Assembly (NCBI GenBank): GCA_951799425.1
Contig: OX637392.1
Location: 55,008,093-55,072,092, forward strand
DNA: 64,000 nt
Source of the DNA: Ilex aquifolium
Taxonomy: Eukaryota > Streptophyta > Magnoliopsida > Aquifoliales > Aquifoliaceae
Reading direction: 5' to 3'
Shown here: positions 55,607 through 64,000 of the stretch, in pieces
Position numbering within the stretch: position 1 is the stretch's first letter
How the letters are laid out: each line of letters begins with the position of its first letter
Made by a program: the position numbers and the translations under genes
The notes under the pieces: generated by a model
The model's database searches: none
Told to the model about the DNA's origin: nothing
The model's input: the letters and a program-made list of their open reading frames with translations, nothing else

Positions 55607-56173
55607 CATAGTTGTCAAATCGTGTATCGGAAGGCGTATCGTTTTTTAAAAATAGTGTATCGTGTATCGTAAGATACGCGCAATTTTAATTTTTAAATAA
55701 TTATTAATAAAATATATGTATATATCTTTGTAAAAAAATCATAAACTCGTAATAACATAACATTTCATTAATATTCCACCAACAATTCAAGTTCCCAACA
55801 TAGTTTAGTAATATCAAAATGCAAAGACTTTTAATTTAAACTTCTAACATCAACTGCTTAAACAATTTTAATATTAATCAGGAATTTTGAATTCAATTGA
55901 ACAACATTAACAACAAACTTTATTTATTTTTTAAAAATCATAACCACTGAAATGACGTTGTTTCACTAGCTAGTGATTTAAAAATAAGTTCTAGCATAAA
56001 ACGATGTCATTTCAATCCTAAAAAACTAAAAAAAAACAAAACAGAAACGTCACGTATCGTACGTATCGTATCGTGTCGTATATCGTACGATACGGTGCAA
56101 AAACGATACAGAGACACGATACGTATCGTTTTTCAGGTGTATCGTGACGTACTGTACGATACTAATAACTATG
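55607..56173. mobile_element. Non-autonomous hAT element, 567 bp, upstream of PPR
   Basis: Begins CATAGTTGTCAAATCG and ends CGATACTAATAACTATG. Perfect 8-bp target duplication GTGCAGAA at 55599-55606 and 56174-56181. Both subterminal regions are packed with 'gtatcgt' and 'acgatac' words, probable transposase-binding sites; the middle is AT-rich. It lies about 1.3 kb upstream of the PPR start codon. Confidence 0.9.
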
Positions 56174-56299
56174 GTGCAGAAAAACTTGTACCAAAGTCAA
56201 TCTCAAAAACAATTCCCATTGCTGATTTTAACACCACAATTCCCCAAATCCTATACGCACATAAAAAACAAACCAAACCAAACCTTATGTCTCAATCAT

Positions 56300-56640
56300 T
56301 TGGAGTCGACTATATGAGTTCATCTACGCCATTTATATCGGTCACAAGCTATACGCTCATTTAAATTAAATATTTTCATATCTTTTCTTATTATTCCGTT
56401 CAATGTTAATTTAGGTTTACCCCTACTCTTAGTACCATTAAGAAAAATTATATCCCTTTTTTTAATCGGTGCCTTTATCGGCCTCCATAAACATAACCAA
56501 ACCACCTTAATCTATTCTCTCAACTTATCATCAATTAGAACTACTCCTACCATTTCTCTAATATAGTCATTTCATTCTCTATCCTTTCTAGTTTTTTCAA
56601 ATATCATTATTTGGACTCATCAGATCACACAAAGTTTTAT
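56300..56640 (-). pseudogene. RTE-type LINE remnant (3' end of reverse transcriptase ORF)
   Basis: On the minus strand, 'RLRWFGYVYGG' in one piece, then 'RPIKAPIKK', 'RGKPKLTLNGIIRKDMKIFN' and 'ACDRYKWRR'. These correspond to the conserved C-terminal end of the polymerase ORF of plant RTE-clade LINEs (RLRWFGHV..R..RGRPKLTW...D...L.....DR..WR). Upstream frames are broken by stops. The fragment is 5' truncated, as is common for LINEs. Confidence 0.75.
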
Positions 56641-57545
56641 GGTGGCTCAACTCTGCCAAATTCCTTTATATGACATCACCTAATATGCCACTGACCGCAT
56701 TTCCCTCAATAAGATTTTTTGTTCAGTAAAATAATGTAGTAATCAAAAATTTATCATAGTTACTGGTGTCAAAAAAAAAAACGGAAAAAAATCAGAATTT
56801 GTAACAGAGGCATTTCATCAAACAGCTGGAGGCCATTAATCCAGATGCAGCTTTATAAACCCACAACGATACATATATATACATGGGTGTAAATGAACTT
56901 GGAAGTTAGGTATGACTGACCTGATATAAGTGGTAAAATGGAGAGACCAACGAAGGAAAGCTGAGGCCGATGGGAAGTCTGGTTGTATGAGGTGAAGAAG
57001 AGTACTACTGTTGTGTGTTTCCGAATCTTCAGCTGATCATCCTTGAATGCAGTGGATGATTGCCAAACATGAACCGTAAGGGTTGGACTTGTGCCCGTAT
57101 AGAAACAAGTAAATGTGCCCAACGGGCAGGCGAGGCAAGGCCCAATAGGCTTGTGGGTTGATGGGATTGAAAGTAGTCTCAACAGCCCACCACAGCAAAA
57201 ATTTGCCCATGGACCTTAGGCCCAGGTTCGTAGGGAGACAAATCTATCTAATATTATAACTATGAAATTGAATTCTCAACTTATAAAAACATAATTACGG
57301 TCAAGATTGATTCAATTTTTATCTATTTTAATTCAATAGTATAAAATTTATCCTCAAATTTATTTTCTCACAAAAAACATAATTTTTCACCCTACGACTT
57401 CCAACGTAAGACAATCTCACTTATTTATATTTACACCTGTCTTCTCTTTTCCATAACTCTCTTATTTTACTTTTGTTCATTTAATTTTAAATTGTGTGAA
57501 TAAGAGAAAAAAAAATTAAATGTTTCATGATCAATTTTTAATTTT
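56641..57545. other. Intergenic stretch without supported gene
   Basis: A moderately GC-rich part, 56830-57220, has an open frame on the minus strand (56853-57182, 109 codons) without recognisable similarity. It could include a distant 5' exon of the PPR gene, but no splice evidence decides this. The rest is AT-rich. Confidence 0.4.
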
Positions 57546-57722
57546 GAGTAATGCTATTAGGATCTAATTTACTGACTTAATTCACTATAACATTTGGATT
57601 GACTGTGGACTCCATTAAATATCGGAACTTAGTATTGATCAAATAATTTTAATAAGGCCACATCACTAGGTCAACAAATTAGATCAAATTTTTAGGTCCA
57701 AAAAATATTATTCTTAATTTTG
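57546..57722. mobile_element. Small MITE (AATGCTATTAG family), copy 2
   Basis: Ends 'gagtaatgctattaggatct' and 'ttttaggtccaaaaaatatt'. It matches the copy at 29337-29515 in reverse order. Boundaries approximate. Confidence 0.5.
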
Positions 57723-58229
57723 TGTATTATAAAGTGTCTTTAAACACATAATTAATTTTGATGGCACCATCCTTAATTCAGAGAAGCTAGTAGGCATTGG
57801 TAGGGGTGACAATTGTATCGTGCCGTGTCTTGTCGTGTCGTGTCCGGGTTGTGTCATGTCGGGTTCGGGTTGAAAACACATCAACCCAAACACGACCTGC
57901 GAGCTAAATGGGTTAGGTCATTTGGACACGACCTGACTCGAAACATGACTAACCCGACACGACCTATGACCCGAGATTTACACAGGTCGTGTTCGAGTAA
58001 ACACGACCCAACCCGCCTAACACGACCCAACCGACATGACCTAACAAAAAAGGAAAAATTTAGACATGTTACAAATATCTCAAATACAAATCTACATAAA
58101 ACAAAGACATTAAAAACCTCACAAATATCCCAAAACAAATACAAATCTCCATAACATTACAAATATTCAAAAATATTTACTAATATCCCAAAGCAATATT
58201 ACAAGCATCTTTCAAATCCTCTTCATCTC

Positions 58230-58400
58230 CTAAATCTGGCCAACATCAACAATCAAGATCCACAATCCCATATAAAAAGCCCACATAAAAAGAGTTAGGT
58301 TTTATGACTCACACACATCAACAAACACATAAGATTGAGAAAAAGAGTTAAGTTTTATGACTCACACACATCAACAATCAAGATCCACAATCACATTTGA
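58230..58400. repeat. Local direct duplication inside the hAT element
   Basis: 'gagttaggttttatgactca' with 'cacacatcaaca' occurs twice (about 58290 and 58345), and 'caacaatcaagatccacaat' flanks both (58248 and 58372). It is a simple duplication in non-coding sequence. Confidence 0.7.
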
Positions 58401-58569
58401 ACATTGCCCGACGCATCCTCCTCATTTTTGTTCAAAGTCGGATTTATAACATCTTCTACCAGCTCTTCTAATTGCACTTGTGAATTTTCTAAATGACAAT
58501 AAGGAAAACATATAAATAAGAATTCAATATTTGTAAAAATAATTAAATATCGCAATCATCACAAATTAT

Positions 58570-60606
58570 ATTTATTACATTTTTCTACACATAACCAATC
58601 TCTAGTGCACATCAAGGCCTCCACAATGTGAGGCTTCAAAGCACTATGGTATTGGTCAAGAACCCGACCACCAATACTAAAAGTTGATTCCGAAGCAACC
58701 GTAGAAATTAGAATAGTTAACACATCACGAGCCATAATAGCAAGTTCCGGATAACGATACTGATGAGCTTTCCAATAATCAAGAACAAGAAATTTGTTTC
58801 TATGTCAACCCTAGGATCATCCAAATACAATTGCAATTGATTTTTTTGTGTTTTAAGACCAGATTCATTGCTCTCAATGATAAATGCCTACATTATCAAA
58901 ATCACAGACTTTCAAATCATAAACAATCAATAGTATTAATCTAATATAATAAAAACTATAAAACAAAAAATTAAATACCTTCAAATCTAACACAGGTTGT
59001 GAGTTCAAGATTGGCTCACAAGCAACTAGACCACCACGGGGAACAGTCGGTGATTGAGAAGAAGAGGTGACAACAGATTTGCTCATATACTCATCAAATA
59101 GAGAAAAAAGTTTGTCTCGAACATGGAAATACTCAAGAGAGCCTTCACCATAAAGCTTCTTATAGCATCACTTCACAAAGTGAAGTTTATAGCGAGGATC
59201 AAACACAATTGCAATGGTCAATATCACGCTATACTTCAACCAATACTTCTCAAATTTTTCATACATTTGACAAGACATTTTTCTCAGAAAAGTATCCAAA
59301 TTTTGCATTACTCTATTCAAAGTCAATTGAATACTGAAAATTTGCTGAAAATACTAGTTTGATGTGGGGTACTTGGAGCCAAAAAAGATAACAGTAGTAT
59401 CATATAAATTTTTTAAAAACATCTGAATCTTTTCAACTTTGATCCATTCCTCTTGAGATGGGCAATGCTTAAAATTAGAATTCATAAGTTGCAAATGACA
59501 AAAGGCACGACGGTAGTAAATTACACTTGCAAGCATCAAATATGTTGAGTTCCATCTAGTAGGAACATCTTGCCTCAAACTTTTTTTGCTATCTAAAGAT
59601 GTCTATGCAACACACTAAGAATTTTTGTTTTCTTGCCTGAGAACCTTTTACATACTTGACACTCTCTCTGACTTTTTTCACAGCTAAATCTACTTCTTTC
59701 AACCCCTCTTACACAATCAAGTTTAGAATATGAGCACAACAATGAATATGAAAAAACTCATCATCACCAAGCAAAGTATCTATCAAATTAAGTTGATTCT
59801 TAAGCATATCAACCATGACATCATTTGCAGAAGCATTATCCAAAGTAATTGAAAACAATTTTTTCTCAACCCACCATTTTGTCAACAAACCATAAATCTT
59901 GTCAGCCAGTGCAATGCCACTGTGTGGAGGAGGCATGTAAGAAAAATTCAGAATTCTTTTTTGCAATACCCAATCTTTGTCGATGAAATGTGCTATGAGA
60001 CTTAAATACCCTCGGTAGCAATAGAGGTCCACAAATCAAAAGTCAAACCAATCCTGCCAAGTATGTCATGCAAGATAATAGACAACCTACGCATCTCTTT
60101 TGCATGCAATTTCAGAATATCAGCCTTAGTCGTGTTTCTTGTAATAAATTTGACATCTGGATTTAAGTAGCTAAAGATTTGTCTAACACATTCATACTCA
60201 ACGAATTGAAAGGACAAATCATGTCTAATTATTGCACGTATTAACATCTCTCGAAATTTTTTCTCGTTAAACTTCAAAGACCGTGCAGTAATAGACTCTT
60301 GACTTTGACTTAAAATCATCTGGCCCACATCACGTTGTTTCAAACAAGTCTTTAAATGACGTCATAAATTACCAGTTCTATAGTTACTAGCAGCATTATA
60401 CTCGATCTTACATTTGTTGCATTCTGCCTTTGTAACATTGTCTTGATTTACATACTTTCTAAAAAAAATCTCATACCTCTGATGTGGAAGTATGTTGCCG
60501 TTTTTCATCATTCGTATTATCTCCATTTTTCTGTATTTGGGGTAGCATTGGATGTATTCTCAATATTGACATCCACAGTCGGTTGAGTACATGATGTATC
60601 CTCCAT
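58570..60606 (-). pseudogene. hAT transposase relic (RICESLEEPER-like)
   Basis: Start ATG at 60606. A BED zinc finger follows (Cys pair 'ECNKCKIEYNAASNYRTGNL', then after a TGA the 'RHLKTC' part). Next come 'LGRIGLTFDLWTS', the catalytic-domain part 'ITLDNASANDVMVDML', 'HCCAHILNLIV', then 'DVPTRWNSTYLML', a middle domain ('DPRYKLHFVKWCYKKLYG') and the C-terminal dimerisation domain 'LAIMARDVLTILISTVASES' with 'GGRVLDQYHSALKP'. Breaks: TGA in the BED finger where CGA is expected, a frameshift near 60010, TAA after 'LNLIV' near 59709, and at least one more frame change near 59580. The enzyme would cut at the element ends; here it cannot be functional. Confidence 0.9.
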
Positions 60607-61799
60607 TTTCCTAGCAAGATTATTTGACAATTAGAAACCTAATGAACATTCAAAAAATTCAAAAGTAACTTAAAGCTAAAGCTAGAACAAATAAATACAA
60701 TTACATAGAAATAAGCAAAAAATCAAAGAAATAACGCACCAGATCTTTAGGTAACCATGTATGTAGAACCAATTTAAGCTCAAGATCAAATTAAAATGCT
60801 ACTGTATGGAATCAGTCATTCTTTCTCCGGTAGCATAACAATCCATTTCAGTTGCAGTGTGAATCAATTCCTGTAGCATTTCAATATTGTGCTGATGAAT
60901 CCTTATGGTTCATATAATCTGCTTGATGTTCCTCCAGGTTTTCGAATAATTTCTAGCATTTTGTTTTTTGCTAGAAATACTGTTTTGTTTTTAGCATTTT
61001 GTGTTGGCTAGAAATACCCATTTGGTAGGTTGTCATCGTGTCAAACATTTGAATTACTTTATACATATAACTTCTTAAGCACATTATATCAACAAAATTC
61101 TACCCCATGTATCTACAAGAATTTTGTTACCTAATAAAAAACTCAAACTGAATGACAAATTTCAACAAGAAGGCAGTGATACAAACATACTTCTAAGGAT
61201 GATGCCTCAAAGCCCAGAAAGCCACCAACGAAACTTAAAAAAATAAACCAAATCTAGGAATCTTATCTTAAGAAATTGGTCATGAATGTGTGATTTATAA
61301 GGCTTGTCACATAAAGCAAAACTATAACAACCTAATTGCATCAAAACAGACTCTGCAAGAAAATGAGGAACACTACATTCATTATGGAGAACAAGAGTCA
61401 CGGTGACCCTTGGAGAGACAGAGAAAGAGCGAGAGAAAGAGTGAGAGAGAGAGCTAACTTGGTCGCCGACACCAAGCCAAGAGAGACCGACGGAGGGAAG
61501 GAGGGAGGCGGGTCTGGACAGAGGGAAAAAATAATTAAGTTCTTTATATAGTGGTGGGTCAATTCGGGTCAAAATAGGTCAGGCGGATTCGTGTCAACCC
61601 GACTAAATACACGGGTCAATTTGGGTCAATTCGTGTTAAACGGGGTGAACCCCGAACATGACCCATTAACACTTCGTGTTGACGGGTCGTGTCATACACG
61701 GGTTGACACAAAACATTAGTCAACCCAAACTCATTTATTTGTGTCGTGTTCGTATCGGGTTATCGTGTCGCGTCAAAAATTGCCACCCCTAAGCATTGG

Positions 61800-62370
61800 A
61801 GTGGTTATTAGGAATCATTTTGGAAATTTCGTGGCAGGTCAGAGTGAATCTACTAAAGGACTTCTTTGTGCTGATCATATTGAAACTATGGCAACTCTTT
61901 CGGGATAAAAGCTTGTGATTGAATTGGGTTATAATAAAGTGATTCGAAGAACATAATCGTCGCAATAGATTGAATGGAACCAAACTTGTCTGATGTTGAG
62001 ATCTTTAATGATCAAATCCGTGAGCATGCGAGTTTCTTGACAAAGTTCTCTACTAGTTGGATTAAAAAGACTGGTAATTCTCTATTGCTCATTGTCTAGC
62101 GAAATTTACTTTGAAATGTAATGAGTCCAAGTGCTGGAGAGGAAATAGTCCTACTTTTTTGTACCCTATCCTTCATAAAGATGTTTTACATTGTTGATGA
62201 ATTAATATAATTTTGTCGCTTCTTATCAAAAAAAAAACCTAAGAAAACTATTTAAGAACTCAACCTTCATGAAAAGTACAATTTCATGTGAAACTTTAGA
62301 CCTTTTCAGTGGAGAAGTGCAAATTTTCAAATTGGTTAAGAATGAGATGAAATTAGTCCCTGAGGAAAGT
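61800..62370. other. Intergenic stretch without gene
   Basis: No intact frame. The text 62020-62110 ('gaattctctattgctcattg', 'agcgaaatttactttgaaat') faintly recalls the RNase H end of a LINE but is too short to assign. A T-rich, A-rich junction occurs at 62226-62237. Confidence 0.4.
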
Positions 62371-62666
62371 CTATGGTATTGGGGGAAAAAAAAATTTGGT
62401 ATCATATCGAAAGTTATAATTTTTTTATGAAGAAGACCATTAGTGATCACAAATACCCATGATCGATCACGAGTTTTCCTTGAACAGTTGTAACTTCTCT
62501 CCCTTATGAGTTATAACTTAATCTTGAAAGTTGTAACTTTTGGTATCGATTTCAACTTTTCATGATTGATCATATTTTTTACAAGTTGTAACTTATATTT
62601 CAAAAAAATTATAATTTAATCTTAAAAAATTATAATTTTCGGTACCACACCGCGGCAGTACCGTAG
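62371..62666. mobile_element. MITE, CTACGGTACC family, copy 5
   Basis: Left end CTATGGTATTGGGGG, right end GGCAGTACCGTAG. The interior, 'gatcgatcacgagttttcct', 'gaacagttgtaacttctc' and 'aaagttgtaacttttggta', matches copies at 10099 and 42035. It lies roughly 850 bp upstream of the RLT-like start codon. Confidence 0.65.
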
Positions 62667-62815
62667 CCTTGGGTGGGCTGAATTTTAAGAACTAAGAAGC
62701 CTATCTGAATGGCCCAATTATAATGGGGCCCACAAAGAACACAAACCACAACCCATTTACCAAATCGACACACCAAAGATTCCAAACCATCAAACAAAAG
62801 ATTACAAGGTAGAGA

Positions 62816-62975
62816 CCCCCAAAAAACCCAGAAACCAAAAATACTCCCATTTCTTATTCCAAAACACACACACCAAAGGTGTATTCACACACACTTAAAC
62901 ACAAATACCCAAAAAACCCAGAAACAAAAAATTAGTCCCATTTCTTATTCCAAAACACACACACCAAAAGGTGAA
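62816..62975. repeat. Tandem duplication of about 90 bp in RLT promoter
   Basis: The phrase 'cccatttcttattccaaaac' followed by 'acacacaccaaa' occurs twice (about 62849 and 62938), each preceded by 'aaaaaacccagaaac'. CA-rich text joins the copies. Confidence 0.8.
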
Positions 62976-63156
62976 TTCACACACACACAAGACCAAAATG
63001 CAACTCCCCATTTAAATAAACACCCCCCTTTTTATTCTTTGCTCATTTAGGCATTGTTTTCTCTCACACACACACACAGAGACAGGGTCAAGTCATCAAG
63101 TAACGTTTTGAATATCAAAAAATTATTAGAAACCCAAAAAAAAAAAAAAAGAATAA

Positions 63157-63510
63157 ATGGAAAGGATGAAAGAAACCAAGAGGAACTGTTCTTTACTTCC
63201 TTTTAATTTCACTTTAATCCCTTCATCAATCAGTTATTATTATTCTTTTGTTTTCTTCTCTCCTAATTATTATTATTATTGGTATTGGCTACACCTCTCT
63301 CTTTCTCTCTCTGTATCTATAAATGTTATCCATCATGTTATTCGCTCGATTTTACCTAAAATTCTCTCTCTTGGTTTCTTCGGTCTCAAGGTTGTGTTAG
63401 AGGGAGAAAATCTTGCAGTTTTAGAGATAGAGAGAGAGAGAGAGAGAGAGAAAGTTTGTGTTTTTGTGATTTTTTTACGAAGCCCTGGAATTTTTGTGAG
63501 CTGTGATTGA
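63157..63510 (+). promoter_or_regulatory. Upstream ORF in RLT leader, 117 codons
   Basis: Starts in a strong context (AATAAATGGAAAGG) and stops at 63510, seven bases before the RLT ATG. If the transcript begins near a TATA-like TTTAAATAAA (63013-63022), this frame lies within the leader and could reduce translation of the main ORF. The sequence is not recognised, and an intron in the leader could remove it. Confidence 0.45.
63424..63451 (+). repeat. (GA)n tract in RLT leader
   Basis: About 13 GA units 70 bp upstream of the main start codon. GA repeats in plant leaders and promoters can be bound by BBR/BPC proteins. Confidence 0.8.
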
Positions 63511-63517
63511 TTTTGCA

Positions 63518-63647
63518 ATGGAGGCTGGTTCGGATGAGGAGGAGAACAATAGAATCAGCGGCGGAAGTCCTTCTGAGGCTCCGAAGAAGCCCAAACGCCA
63601 GATGAAAACGCCGTTCCAATTGGAAACCCTAGAAGCAACCTATGCAA
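63518..63647 (+). CDS. RLT1: First exon of homeobox-DDT protein, RLT1-like
   Basis: ATG at 63518, then an acidic start 'MEAGSDEEENNRISGGSPS', the basic patch 'KKPKRQMKTPFQLETLEATY' and a donor GCAA|GTATGT at 63647. The last part is the start of helix 1 of a homeodomain; 'KRQMKTPFQLETLE' is characteristic of the plant RINGLET (RLT1/RLT2) proteins. The reading frame would otherwise stop 6 codons into the intron. RLT proteins carry homeobox, DDT and WHIM-type domains and act with ISWI ATPases (CHR11/CHR17) in nucleosome spacing and flowering control. All later domains lie beyond the window. I favour RLT1 over RLT2 because of the HSL1 neighbour. Confidence 0.85.
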
Positions 63648-64000
63648 GTATGTATATTTTTTATTAAATTCATCAATATTTATGTATGTGTGGGTTTGTG
63701 ATTACATGTATATGTAATTCTGTGTATGTATGAGCTTTTGATTAATAAAGTTTGGATTCCTGATGGTTGGTGTAGGATGTATACTTTTGATTGGTGAAGT
63801 TTTGATTCTTTGTGGTTTGTATATGTAGAATATTTGCACAAACATGTACACCTGCATCTGTATAATCACATAATTGTATTCATATTCGATGAAAGGTTCT
63901 GATAATTTGTATGTATGTAAATATTTGGATTTGTCTGTATATTGGAATATAATTGTGTGCGTTTGAGTTTCTGATTAATGGGGTGTTGGTTTTTGGTGAT
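63648..64000 (+). other. First intron of RLT-like gene (partial)
   Basis: T-rich text with repeated 'tgtatgta' and 'ttgattaatgg/aa' phrases, no coding sequence. The acceptor is beyond the window end. Confidence 0.7.

Larger units (their letters stand above)
57801..61791 (-). mobile_element. hAT transposon with broken transposase, 4.0 kb
   Basis: Begins TAGGGGTGACAATTG and ends ATTGCCACCCCTA. Target duplication GGCATTGG (57793-57800) against AGCATTGG (61792-61799), 7 of 8. Subterminal zones, about 57815-58030 and 61555-61780, are full of 'gtcgtgtcgtgt', 'acccgacacgac' and 'gggtcaattcgggtca' words. Between them lies a minus-strand RICESLEEPER-like transposase relic. A short stretch at 61400-61520 with (GA)n and CpG-rich text may be its former promoter. 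The element shares termini and subterminal words with the small element at 7982-8645. Confidence 0.9.

Noticed and set aside
56853-57182. 109-codon frame on the minus strand
   Set aside because: No family recognised and no clear splice or promoter context; kept only as a note in the gap entry.

Overview
The window is nuclear DNA of a eudicot plant: AT-rich, gene-poor and crowded with transposable elements. The host genes have plant-specific best matches: an HSL1-type receptor kinase, a DMP (DUF679) membrane protein, a P-class PPR protein and the first exon of a homeobox-DDT RLT protein. The species cannot be named from the sequence alone. No bacterial-type operons, CRISPR arrays or convincing tRNA/rRNA genes were seen.

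Host genes: (1) HSL1-like LRR receptor kinase on the minus strand, 10762-14349, two exons with a 609-base intron inside the kinase activation segment. (2) An intronless DMP4-like gene, plus strand, 49391-50026. (3) An intronless PPR gene, minus strand, 52889-54328, resembling Arabidopsis At5g46100. (4) The start of an RLT1-like chromatin gene, plus strand, exon 1 at 63518-63647, continuing past the window. From memory, HSL1 (At1g28440) and RLT1 (At1g28420) are also close neighbours in Arabidopsis, so the ends of this window look like an expanded piece of conserved microsynteny.

Mobile DNA fills much of the rest. 1-9 kb: a Harbinger-type MITE with TAA target duplication; a 3.9-kb gag-only LTR retrotransposon (2035-5908) with decayed gag and tandem repeats where pol would be; SINEs; a second Harbinger-type MITE; and a Helitron (7670-8926) split by a hAT element. 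15-21 kb: several hAT elements with 8-bp target duplications and a solo LTR. 21.5-28 kb: a plant L1-type LINE with both ORFs open, the most intact autonomous element here. 29-31 kb: two Helitrons head to tail, each with a trinucleotide-rich core. 31-48 kb: SINEs, a CACTA-like hairpin, hAT elements and a solo LTR nested in a MITE. 55-62 kb: a hAT element, an RTE-type LINE remnant and a 4-kb hAT transposon (57801-61791) with a broken transposase; its termini match those of the small hAT element inside the Helitron at 7982.

How the parts relate: the host genes have no visible joint pathway. The transposons do form parent-and-dependent relationships: hAT 57801-61791 with the small element at 7982-8645, and the gag-only LTR element with the solo LTR at 42225-42809. 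Nesting gives a relative order of insertion. Target-site duplications and terminal repeats were read by eye; copy number, divergence and expression could not be computed.
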